From positions 1 through 16,433 of the forward strand of contig JBPCOB010000028.1 of the NCBI GenBank assembly GCA_051000715.1: 16,433 nucleotides of DNA, in the 5' to 3' direction. Shown here piece by piece: positions 9,480 to 16,360 of this stretch. Below the pieces are notes generated by a model, which ran no database searches, was not told the origin of the DNA, and was given only the letters and a program-made list of their open reading frames with translations. The translations under genes were made by a program, and so were the position numbers. Source of the stretch: JBPCOB01 sp051000715 (GTDB taxonomy: Bacteria > Actinomycetota > Actinomycetes > JALYNC01). The stretch's first letter is position 1, and each line of letters opens with the position of its first letter.

Positions 9480-11678
9480 CTAGCGCCGTACGGGTTCGTC
9501 GCCCGCAGACCGTACCCAAGCCGGCGCCGGCCGGTCGCCAAGGGTCTCGGCAAGGCGGCGTACGCCGGGCGCGACCCGGATCTCCTCCAGGCCGATCGGC
9601 CGTGGGCCCGCCGGTTCCGGCACGGCGATCGGCAGCCGCCAGTTGGGGTACTGCGCCGTCGTCGCCGGCAGGTTGGGCTGGCGCAGGTCGCCGACGGCGT
9701 CGGCCAGCGCGGCCAGCACCACGCGGCACGGCGTAAGCCGGAGCAGCGCATGCATCGCCACCACCGCGTCCGCGTCGGTCGCGTCCGGCCCAAGCAGCCC
9801 CCAGGCCCGCAGCGCGGCCAGCAGCGCGGCCACCGTCCGCTTTGCCTCCCACCGTTCGGCTTCGAGCGGCCGGTCGAGGAGACCCAGCTCGGCCCGTACC
9901 CGGAGCGGCTCGCCGGCGAGAAAGCCGGCCGCGGTCGGCAGATCGTGGGTGGTGACGCTGGCGGCCGCGAGCTCGGGCCACCGGGCCGGCGGCAGCGGCT
10001 CGCCGTCATTGTCGTGCTGGAACCACAGGACGGCGCTGCTCAGCACCCCGCGCCCGGCGAGCGCCGTACGGACCCGGGGCTCGACCGTTCCCAAGTCCTC
10101 GCCGATCACCAGTGCGCCGGCCCGGTGGGCCTCGAGAGCGAGTACGCCTAGCAGGGCCTCGTCGTCGTAGCGAACGTAGGTGCCGGCCGACGGCGGCGCA
10201 CCGGCCGGGATCCACCACAGCCGGAACAGCCCGAGCACGTGGTCGACCCGCAGCCCACCGGCGTACCGGAGCACCGAGCGCAGCAGGTCCCGGTACGGCA
10301 CGTAGCCCATCTCGGCCAGCCGGTCCGGCCGCCAGGGCGGCAACCCCCAGCTCTGACCCTCGGCCGTGAATGCGTCCGGTGGAGATCCGATCGTCACGTT
10401 CTCGGCGAGGACGCCCTGCAGCGCCCAGGCGTCCGCCCCGCCAGGATCGGCGCCGATCGCCAGGTCGTGCAGGACGCCCACCGGCATGCCGGCCGCCTTG
10501 GCCGTGGCCTGCGCCGCCGCCAGCTGCTCCTCGCACCCCAGCTGCAGCCAGGCATGGAACGCCACCCGGTCGGCCAGCCGCTCGGCCGCGCGGTCCACGG
10601 CGGGGCCGTCGGGGTGTCGCAGCTCCGCGGGCCAGTCCTGCCATGGCAACCCGTGCCGCTCGGCGAGCGCGCAGAACCGGCCGAAGGTCTCCAGGTCTCG
10701 CCCGCGCTCGAGGCGAAAGGCGGCCAGTTCGGCTGCCCGCGGCGAGCGCTGCACGTTCGGCCACAGCAGCTCCCAGGCCGCCAACTTTGCGACCCAGACG
10801 GCGTCCCGGTCGACGTCGTCGATCCGGTCTTCGCCGACGCCCGGTCGGAGCGAGTCCACCCGAATGCCGGTCGCGGCGTCCGCGCTGCGGTACTCCGCCA
10901 TCTCCTGGACCCGCAGGTAGAGCGGATTCCAGAATCGTCGGCTCGACGGGTAGTACGGCGAGGGCTCGATCGGCGGTACCGGCGAGACCGCGTGCAGCGG
11001 GTTGCACAGCAGCGCGGCGGCACCCTGCTCGGCCGCGCTCCAGCGGGCCAGTTCGGCCAGATCGGCGAGGTCACCCATCCCCCACGAACCGGCCGAGCGG
11101 ACGGCGTACAGCTGCACCGTCCAGCCCCAGGCCTGCCGGTCCAGCGCCGCAGGCAGGTTCAGCCGGTCGGGGGTGACGACGAACGTCGCGTTCTCGGTCC
11201 GGCCGCCCAGCGTGGCCACCAGCAGATGCCAGCCCAGCGGGAGGCCGGCCGGCGGGTGGCAGCGCCAGGCAGCGTACGGCTCGCGATCGACGACCCGGGT
11301 CTCCGCCGGTGAGCCAGCAAGCCGTAGGTGGACGATCCTGCCGTCCTCGAGCCGGACGTGCAGCCGGGGCGGCGACCCGGCCGGTCCGCGGACGACGACC
11401 GGTGCCGGCGACCCCTGACGTACCACGACCGTCGCCGGCACCAGCCGCCGCCACGGTTTGCGCTCTACCTCGGCCAGCGCGGCACCGACCGCGGCCGGCG
11501 TACCGGCCTCGACGTCGAGAGACGCGAGCACCCTGACAACGGTGTCCCGGGCAACCGACACGGTCGAATCCGCGGCGTCGACGTAGGAGGTGGCGACGCC
11601 GTGCGCGGCAGCCAGCACGGCGAGCTCCGGCTCGACTTCGGCCCCGGTCACCACCCGGGGGGAAGCCGGTCCCGCCAC
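9480..11678 (-). CDS. malQ: 4-alpha-glucanotransferase (amylomaltase, GH77)
   Basis: Cytoplasmic enzyme that transfers alpha-1,4-glucan segments between malto-oligosaccharides, in maltodextrin or glycogen turnover. Counting from GTG 11678 (732 residues), the GH77 catalytic residues are all present: nucleophile Asp479 in LRVDHVLGLFRLWW, acid/base Glu527 in VIGEDLGTVEPRVR, and Asp579 in VTTHDLPTAAG. The N-terminal region of roughly 190 residues, with ELAVLAAAHGVATSY near its start, is the extension usual in actinobacterial MalQ. The start is uncertain. GTG 11678 has GGAGG 10 nt upstream and overlaps the amidase 3' end by 31 nt. GTG 11651 would give a GTGA 4-nt overlap (723 residues) but has no Shine-Dalgarno. 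No other maltodextrin gene is nearby, so the setting does not reveal its pathway. Confidence 0.95.
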   Translation of the reverse strand: MAGPASPRVVTGAEVEPELAVLAAAHGVATSYVDAADSTVSVARDTVVRVLASLDVEAGTPAAVGAALAEVERKPWRRLVPATVVVRQGSPAPVVVRGPAGSPPRLHVRLEDGRIVHLRLAGSPAETRVVDREPYAAWRCHPPAGLPLGWHLLVATLGGRTENATFVVTPDRLNLPAALDRQAWGWTVQLYAVRSAGSWGMGDLADLAELARWSAAEQGAAALLCNPLHAVSPVPPIEPSPYYPSSRRFWNPLYLRVQEMAEYRSADAATGIRVDSLRPGVGEDRIDDVDRDAVWVAKLAAWELLWPNVQRSPRAAELAAFRLERGRDLETFGRFCALAERHGLPWQDWPAELRHPDGPAVDRAAERLADRVAFHAWLQLGCEEQLAAAQATAKAAGMPVGVLHDLAIGADPGGADAWALQGVLAENVTIGSPPDAFTAEGQSWGLPPWRPDRLAEMGYVPYRDLLRSVLRYAGGLRVDHVLGLFRLWWIPAGAPPSAGTYVRYDDEALLGVLALEAHRAGALVIGEDLGTVEPRVRTALAGRGVLSSAVLWFQHDNDGEPLPPARWPELAAASVTTHDLPTAAGFLAGEPLRVRAELGLLDRPLEAERWEAKRTVAALLAALRAWGLLGPDATDADAVVAMHALLRLTPCRVVLAALADAVGDLRQPNLPATTAQYPNWRLPIAVPEPAGPRPIGLEEIRVAPGVRRLAETLGDRPAPAWVRSAGDEPVRR

Positions 11679-13066
11679 GGCGCGGCGGCCTCCAGCTGCG
11701 CCGACAGCCCTAGCAACGTGGCCTCGTCCGCCGGCCGGCCGACCAGCATCACCCCGATGGGCAGGCCGCCCTCGGTCCAGTGCAAGGGGACGTTCACCGC
11801 CGGCTGGCCGGTCATGTTGTAGACCGCGGTGAACGGGGTGAAGGCGACCTGCCGGGCCAGGTCGGCCGCGGGGTCGGCGTCGTCGCGCAGCCCGCCCACC
11901 GGCGCCGGCGGCTCGGCCAGCGTCGGGGTCAGCACGGCGTCGTACGTCGCAGTGCTCGCGATGGCCCGCCGGGACTGCCCCTGCAGGTCGCCGAGCGCGG
12001 CGCAGTAGTCCGGCCCCGACGTCGCCCGCCCCTGCTCACGCAGGTAACGGGTGAACGGACGCAGCCGCGGCTCATCGGCCGGGTCCACCGGAGTCAGCGC
12101 CGCCCCCACCGCCCAGATCTTGAGAAACTGCGGCATCGCGTCCGGCCCGAACGGCGGTTCGATGTCCTCGACCTCGTGGCCCAGCTTCTCGAGCAGCGAG
12201 CTCGCGTACTCATACGCTGCCACACAGTCCGGATGCACGGAGTCCTCGATGACCCCCGGCGCGCGGTAGCGGCCGATCCGCAGCCTGTCGGTCGAGGCGT
12301 CCGGGGCGGCGTAGCTCAGGAACGGCCGGGGCGGCGGGGCGGCCCAGTGCGGGTCGCCCGGCATCGGCACCGCCATGGCATCGAGCATCGCCGCCGCGTC
12401 GGCCACCGAGCGCGCGAGCGGTCCGCTCCAGCCGAGCCCGTTGATGTCGCCGCGCAGCGGTCCGTTGCTGACCCGGCCCCGGCTGACCTTCACACCGAAC
12501 AGGCCACAGACGCTGGCCGGGATCCGGACCGACCCTCCGCCGTCGCTGCCCTGCGCGAAGGGCACCAGCCCGGCCGAGACGGCTGCGGCCGCTCCCCCGC
12601 TCGACCCACCGGCGGAGCGACCCAGGTCCCATGGCGTCCGGGCCGGCGGCGCGACCTCGGGCTCGGTATAGGACGGCAGCCCGAACTCCGGGGTGTTGGT
12701 CTTGCCCAGACTGATCGTGCCGGCGGCGCGCAGGAGCGTGACGACGTGGTCGTCCACCGCCGGGACGAAGTCGGCATAGGTCACGCTGCCCAAGGTCGTC
12801 CGTACACCCGCGGTCAGGTTCAGATCCTTGATCGCCGTCGGTACGCCGTGCAGCGGCGGCAGGTCCGCCCCCGCCCGGACCGCCTCCTCGGCCTCGCGGG
12901 CGGCCGCCCGAGCCCGGTCGGCGGTGACCGTCACGAAGGCGCCGACGATCGTGTTGATCCGCTCGATCCGGGCCAGGTAGTGGTCCACCAGCTCGACCGG
13001 GCTCAGCTCGCCGGCGCGGATGGCGGCGGCCTGCTCCAACGCGGTCAGGTCGTGTAGGTAGGCCAC
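11648..13066 (-). CDS. Amidase-signature-family hydrolase
   Basis: A 472-residue serine hydrolase that cleaves a carboxamide to acid and ammonia (or amine); the substrate is unknown. The Ser-cisSer-Lys triad is intact: Lys80 in PTAIKDL, Ser155 in SAGGSSGGAAAAV, and nucleophile Ser179 in GSDGGGSVRIPAS. The length and the C-terminal pattern PAVNVPLHWTEGGLPIGVMLVG are normal for the family. It is related to GatA, but no gatB or gatC is beside it, and the insertion pattern looks more like a stand-alone amidase. GTG 13066 lies 2 nt after the HNH stop and has no clear Shine-Dalgarno, so translation probably depends on ribosomes finishing HNH. Its 3' end overlaps malQ. It is neither a cytochrome-type nor a nitrilase-type amidase. 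Confidence 0.93.
   Translation of the reverse strand: MAYLHDLTALEQAAAIRAGELSPVELVDHYLARIERINTIVGAFVTVTADRARAAAREAEEAVRAGADLPPLHGVPTAIKDLNLTAGVRTTLGSVTYADFVPAVDDHVVTLLRAAGTISLGKTNTPEFGLPSYTEPEVAPPARTPWDLGRSAGGSSGGAAAAVSAGLVPFAQGSDGGGSVRIPASVCGLFGVKVSRGRVSNGPLRGDINGLGWSGPLARSVADAAAMLDAMAVPMPGDPHWAAPPPRPFLSYAAPDASTDRLRIGRYRAPGVIEDSVHPDCVAAYEYASSLLEKLGHEVEDIEPPFGPDAMPQFLKIWAVGAALTPVDPADEPRLRPFTRYLREQGRATSGPDYCAALGDLQGQSRRAIASTATYDAVLTPTLAEPPAPVGGLRDDADPAADLARQVAFTPFTAVYNMTGQPAVNVPLHWTEGGLPIGVMLVGRPADEATLLGLSAQLEAAAPWRDRLPPGW
11689..11693 (-). promoter_or_regulatory. Ribosome binding site supporting the longer malQ start
   Basis: GGAGG on the minus strand, 10 nt before GTG 11678 and inside the amidase coding region. 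It favours GTG 11678 over the GTG at 11651, which lacks such a site. Confidence 0.45.
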
Positions 13067-13068
13067 GG

Positions 13069-13590
13069 TCAGGCGCTTGCCGTCTCGTCCAGCGGCTCAC
13101 CCGAGATCAGGTAGCGGTGCCAGCCGGGCTCCAGCCGCCCGCTGCCCACGACCCGCCAGTGGATGCCGCTGGGAGCCCGCGGCGTACGCCGGAGCCGCCA
13201 GCCGAGGTCGGCGATCGCACGGTCGGCCTTGGCGTGGTTGCACCGGCCGCAGGCCGACACGACGTTCTCCCACACGTGCTGCCCCCCGCGGCTCTTCGGC
13301 ACCACGTGATCCAGACTCGTCGCCGGGGCGTTGCAGTACACGCAGCGGCCGCCGTCACGGGCGAAGACAGCCCGCCGGGTAAGCGGAACGCCGGACCGGT
13401 AGGGCACCCGCACGTACCGGTTCAGCCGGACGACGGTCGGCACCGCCACGACCTGGCGCTCGCTGTGCAGCAGCTCGTCGCAGATTTCCACCGATACGGC
13501 CTTGGCGCTGAGAACCAGCACGACCGCCCGGCGCGACGTGACGACCGCCAGCGGTTCGTACGTCGCGTTCAGTACCAGCGCCTGCCCCAC
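13069..13590 (-). CDS. HNH-type nuclease, actinobacterial chromosomal family
   Basis: A 173-residue protein with an N-terminal region (LVLNATYEPLAVVTSRRAVVLVLSAKAVSVE) found in a conserved family of chromosomal HNH proteins, followed by the HNH domain. In the domain, Cys83/Cys86 and Cys114/Cys117 form a structural zinc site. Asp94-His95 in SLDHVVPKSRGG gives the catalytic His, and Asn109, Asn118 and His119 complete the core. The biological role is not established; no methylase or phage gene is near, so a restriction role is unlikely. GTG 13590 has no good Shine-Dalgarno. CATAGT (13602-13607, minus strand), 11 nt upstream, could be a -10 box for a nearly leaderless message. It heads the five-gene minus-strand run. 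It recalls Rv2469c of M. tuberculosis in sequence and setting. Confidence 0.9.
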   Translation of the reverse strand: MGQALVLNATYEPLAVVTSRRAVVLVLSAKAVSVEICDELLHSERQVVAVPTVVRLNRYVRVPYRSGVPLTRRAVFARDGGRCVYCNAPATSLDHVVPKSRGGQHVWENVVSACGRCNHAKADRAIADLGWRLRRTPRAPSGIHWRVVGSGRLEPGWHRYLISGEPLDETASA

Positions 13591-13663
13591 CCGCTAAGTC
13601 AACTATGACGCCGGCCCGCGTGCACGTCTCTTCCCTGTCCGACCTGTCAACGAGTCTGTGCAA

Positions 13664-13683
13664 GGCCCGGCCTAGTCGGGACC
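13664..13683 (-). terminator. Weak hairpin after the small helical-protein gene
   Basis: GGCCCG (13664-13669) can pair with CGGGACC (13677-13683) with one bulged A and a 7-nt loop. It begins 8 nt after the stop of the 80-residue gene and could separate it from HNH. The short, bulged stem makes this uncertain. Confidence 0.3.
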
Positions 13684-13690
13684 AGTCGGG

Positions 13691-13933
13691 TCAGCTGGCG
13701 GCGGGACCGGCGTCTTCGGTGCCTGAGAGAGCGCCGAGGAACTCGTGGCAACGCGCCGCCCGGTCGGCGTCCTGCTTCTGGACGGAGGTGAAGAAGTCGG
13801 CGATCTCCTGCTTCCCCGCGGACTGGGCGTCCTGGATGTACTTGGCGTAGGTCTGCCCACCCTTGAGCGCGTGGTACTGAACGGCCACCAGGTCGTACAT
13901 GACGTCGCTGAAACCGGTCTCGTCGTGGTGCAT
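13691..13933 (-). CDS. Small helical protein, ferritin-like half (uncharacterised)
   Basis: An 80-residue acidic protein with no membrane span or signal. I do not know its function. The stretch YDLVAVQYHALKGGQTYAKYIQDAQSAGKQEIADFFTSVQKQDADRAARCHEFL reads as two long amphipathic helices. The spacing of Tyr-His, Glu-Ile-Ala-Asp-Phe-Phe and the Cys-His-Glu near the end resembles half of a ferritin-like four-helix bundle, so a dimer could form one. The ends also carry possible metal ligands (His2, His3, Asp4, Glu5). ATG 13933 has a strong purine run, GGAGGGGGAGAG, ending 3 nt upstream, so good expression is likely. It is divergent from glbO across 97 nt containing a direct repeat. Metal binding is inference only. 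Confidence 0.82.
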   Translation of the reverse strand: MHHDETGFSDVMYDLVAVQYHALKGGQTYAKYIQDAQSAGKQEIADFFTSVQKQDADRAARCHEFLGALSGTEDAGPAAS

Positions 13934-13946
13934 CGACTCTCCCCCT

Positions 13947-13983
13947 CCGTTCCGCGGTTGGTGACTCCGCCGTTCCCCGGTTG
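13947..13983. repeat. Direct repeat in the glbO divergent promoter region
   Basis: CCGTTCCGCGGTTG (13947-13960) and CCGTTCCCCGGTTG (13970-13983) match at 13 of 14 positions with a 23-nt period, about two helical turns. They lie between two divergent genes, 14 and 48 nt from the nearer start codons, where a regulator or tandem operator could act. No regulator family is recognisable from the unit. Confidence 0.6.
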
Positions 13984-14030
13984 TCGGCGGCTACTCCTTC
14001 GCTACCGGCGGGGGCTGGGACACTGAAGGG

Positions 14031-14417
14031 GTGACCGAGACGGCCGGTACGACGTTCTATGACGCGGTCGGCGGCGAGGAGACCTTCCGCCGGCTGGTGG
14101 CCCGCTTCTACGCCGGTGTCCGGGCCGACCCGGTGCTGCGGCCGGTGTATCCCGAGGAGGACCTGGCCGACGCCGAGGTCCGGCTCCGGATGTTCCTCAT
14201 CCAGTACTGGGGCGGCCCGCGCACCTACAGCGAGCAGCGCGGGCATCCCCGGCTGCGGATGCGGCACGCGCCGTTCGCGATCGGTCCGGCCGAACGAGAC
14301 GCCTGGCTGCGCAACATGCGGGCCGCGGTCGACTCGCTCGAGTTGCCGCCCGCGGCCGACGCGATGCTGTGGAATTACCTGGAGTCGGCTGCGTACTCGC
14401 TGGTCAACACGCCGTGA
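14031..14417 (+). CDS. glbO: Group II truncated haemoglobin
   Basis: A soluble haem protein of 128 residues with the 2-on-2 globin fold, known in this group to bind O2 tightly and linked to oxygen, peroxide or nitric-oxide chemistry and to membranes. The key pocket residues are all present, offset by +4 from M. tuberculosis GlbO: TyrB10 is Tyr27, TyrCD1 is Tyr40 in VYPEEDL, proximal HisF8 is His79 in RMRHAPF, and TrpG8 is Trp92. The central stretch YWGGPRTYSEQRGHPRLRMRHAPF is the hallmark of the group. GTG 14031 gives the family N-terminus; the AAGGG directly before it is too close to be an ideal ribosome site. It shares an upstream region with the small helical protein and converges on ettA. 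Confidence 0.96.
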   Translation: MTETAGTTFYDAVGGEETFRRLVARFYAGVRADPVLRPVYPEEDLADAEVRLRMFLIQYWGGPRTYSEQRGHPRLRMRHAPFAIGPAERDAWLRNMRAAVDSLELPPAADAMLWNYLESAAYSLVNTP

Positions 14418-14453
14418 CGGAGCGAGGGGAATCTCAACGGCTCTGACGGAGCG
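14415..14453. repeat. TGACGGAGCG direct repeat after glbO
   Basis: TGACGGAGCG occurs at 14415-14424, including the glbO stop codon, and again at 14444-14453, 29 nt later. It looks like a small local duplication; no function is evident. Confidence 0.6.
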
Positions 14454-14470
14454 GCGCCGAGCGCGCGCCG
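14452..14470. terminator. Possible hairpin between glbO and ettA
   Basis: CGGCGC (14452-14457) pairs with GCGCCG (14465-14470) around a 7-nt loop, in the 69-nt gap between the convergent glbO and ettA stops. The short stem in very GC-rich DNA makes it only a candidate. Confidence 0.4.
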
Positions 14471-14486
14471 AGCACCAACCGGTCGG

Positions 14487-16157
14487 CTAGTCGCGAACCA
14501 GTTTCCGGTATGTCACCCGGTGTGGCCGGGCCGCCTCCGCGCCCAGCCGGGCCACCTTGCTGGCCTCGTAGTCGGCGTAGTTGCCCTCGAACCACACGAC
14601 GTCGGACTCGCCCTCGAAGGCGAGCATGTGGGTGGCGATCCGGTCCAGGAACCAGCGGTCGTGACTGATCACCACGGCGCAGCCCGGGAAGGACAGCAGC
14701 GCGTCCTCCAGCGACCGCAGGGTGTCGACGTCGAGGTCGTTTGTCGGCTCGTCGAGCAGCAGCAGGTTGCCCACGCGCTTGAGCGTCAGGGCCAGGTTGA
14801 GCCGGTTGCGCTCGCCGCCGGAGAGCACCCCGACCGGCTTCTGCTGGTCCGGTCCCTTGAACCCGAAGGCGCCGACGTACGCACGGCTCGGCATCTCGCG
14901 GCTGCCGACCTTGATGTAGTCCAGGCCGTCGGAGACCGCCTGGAAGACGGTCTTGGTGGCGTCGAGCTGGGAACGGGACTGGTCGACGTAGGAGATCTGG
15001 ACCGTTTCACCAACCCGCAGCTCGCCGGCGTCCGGCTTCTCCTCGCCCACGAGCATCCGGAACAGGGTGGTCTTGCCGGCGCCGTTCGGGCCGATGACGC
15101 CCACGATCCCGCCGCGGGGAAGCGAGAAGGAGAGATCGTCGATGAGCAGCTGGTCGCCGTACGCCTTGGTCAGGCCCTGCGCCTCTACGACGAGATGCCC
15201 CAGCCGCGGACCGGGCGGGATCTGGAGGTCGTCGAAGTCGATCGGCTTGGACTGCTCGGCCTCGGCGGCCAGCTCCTCGTAGCGGTTGAGCCGGGCCTTG
15301 CCCTTGGCCTGGCGGCCGCGGGCGTTGGAGCGCACCCACTCCAGCTCGCGCTCGAGGATCTTCTTGCGGTTGGCGTCCTTCTGCCCCTCGACCCGCATCC
15401 GGGTGGTCTTGGTGTCGAGGTAGGTCGTGTAGTTGCCCTCGTAGGGGTAGGCGCGGCCGCGGTCGAGCTCGAGGATCCAGCCTGCGACGTTGTCGAGGAA
15501 GTAGCGGTCGTGCGTCACCGCGAGCACGGTGCCGGCGTACTGGGCCAGGTGCTTCTCCAGCCACTCCACGCTCTCGGCGTCGAGGTGGTTGGTCGGCTCG
15601 TCGAGAAGCAGGAGGTCCGGCTGCTGCAGCAGCAGCTTGCACAGCGCCACCCGGCGCCGCTCCCCGCCGGAGAGCACGGCGACGTCGGCGTCGCCGGGCG
15701 GCACCCGCAGCGCGTCCATCGCCATCTCGACGTGGCTGTCGAGCTCCCAGCCGTTGACGTGCTCGATCTTCTCCATCACCTCGCCCTGCTCGGCGAGGAG
15801 CACGTCGAAGTCGGCGTCCGGCGCGCCCATCTTCTCGTTGATCTCTTCGAACCGGATCAGCAGCTCGCGGGTGGCCTTGACGCCGCCCTCCACATTGCCG
15901 CGAACGTCCTTGGTCTCGTCGAGCTGCGGCTCCTGCATGAGGATGCCGACGGAGTACCCGGGCGCTAGCGTCGCGTCGCCGTTGGAGGGATGGTCGAGGC
16001 CGGCCATGATCTTCAGGACCGAGGACTTGCCGGCGCCGTTGGGGCCGACCACGCCGATCTTCGCGCCGGGCAGGAACGCCAGCGTGACGTTGTCCAGGAT
16101 GACCTTGTCGCCGTGCGCCTTGCGCACGTTGCGCATCGTGTAGATGTACTGCGCCAT
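14487..16157 (-). CDS. ettA: Energy-dependent translational throttle protein EttA (ABC-F ATPase)
   Basis: A soluble ABC-F ATPase of 556 residues that binds the ribosomal E site and gates entry into elongation according to ATP/ADP level (known for E. coli EttA). ATPase domain 1 has Walker A GPNGAGKSS (38-46), signature LSGGERRRVAL and Walker B LLLLDEPTNHLD. The arm of the EttA type (NEKMGAPDADFDVLLAEQGEVMEKIE) lies within it. The linker, including RNARGRQAKGKARLNRYEEL-like basic residues, is the P-site tRNA-interacting region. Domain 2 has GPNGAGKTT, LSGGERNRLNL and LLLLDEPTNDLD. Both Walker B motifs keep the Glu, so ATP hydrolysis is expected. ATG 16157 gives the family N-terminus MAQYIYTMRNVRKAHGDK; the frame stays open to 16403, but that would cross the tRNA. 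The closest remembered homologue is Rv2477c. The residues do not suggest an antibiotic-resistance ABC-F. Confidence 0.97.
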   Translation of the reverse strand: MAQYIYTMRNVRKAHGDKVILDNVTLAFLPGAKIGVVGPNGAGKSSVLKIMAGLDHPSNGDATLAPGYSVGILMQEPQLDETKDVRGNVEGGVKATRELLIRFEEINEKMGAPDADFDVLLAEQGEVMEKIEHVNGWELDSHVEMAMDALRVPPGDADVAVLSGGERRRVALCKLLLQQPDLLLLDEPTNHLDAESVEWLEKHLAQYAGTVLAVTHDRYFLDNVAGWILELDRGRAYPYEGNYTTYLDTKTTRMRVEGQKDANRKKILERELEWVRSNARGRQAKGKARLNRYEELAAEAEQSKPIDFDDLQIPPGPRLGHLVVEAQGLTKAYGDQLLIDDLSFSLPRGGIVGVIGPNGAGKTTLFRMLVGEEKPDAGELRVGETVQISYVDQSRSQLDATKTVFQAVSDGLDYIKVGSREMPSRAYVGAFGFKGPDQQKPVGVLSGGERNRLNLALTLKRVGNLLLLDEPTNDLDVDTLRSLEDALLSFPGCAVVISHDRWFLDRIATHMLAFEGESDVVWFEGNYADYEASKVARLGAEAARPHRVTYRKLVRD

Positions 16158-16284
16158 GAGGGCTGCTTCGTCCTTCGTCGGGGGTTCGGCGTACGCCGTC
16201 CAGCATGCCTGTCGGTGGGCCAGCCACCCAAACCGGTTCCTCGTCCGTCCGTCGGCGAGGGGCATGGTGCGCTCCACTCGCCTG

Positions 16285-16302
16285 TCGCAGCCCTCTCTGC
16301 GA
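16285..16302. other. Stem-loop between ettA and tRNA-Arg
   Basis: TCGCAG (16285-16290) pairs perfectly with CTGCGA (16297-16302) around a 6-nt loop. CTG/CAG flanks could extend it across a 3-nt bulge. It lies 128 nt upstream of the ettA ATG and 58 nt before the tRNA, in a 203-nt gap with no other gene. It may sit in the ettA leader or end upstream transcription; its role is unknown. Confidence 0.35.
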
Positions 16303-16360
16303 GTACAGCGCAACATGATCAAGCCGACGGGCCGCCTGGTGGGACACTGAGACTTCTCAC

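Noticed and set aside
11648..13066. Amidase as GatA of the Glu-tRNA amidotransferase
   Set aside because: No gatB or gatC is adjacent, and the substrate region does not read like GatA.
13069..13590. HNH gene as part of a restriction, phage or intron system
   Set aside because: No methylase, terminase, integrase or reverse transcriptase is nearby, and the N-terminal region matches a conserved chromosomal family.
13645..13650. TTGACA on the minus strand upstream of HNH as a -35 box
   Set aside because: No TANNNT-like hexamer is found 16-18 nt downstream.
14487..16157. ettA as an antibiotic-resistance ABC-F protein
   Set aside because: The arm, linker and C-terminus match EttA closely, and resistance-type ABC-F proteins have a longer linker.
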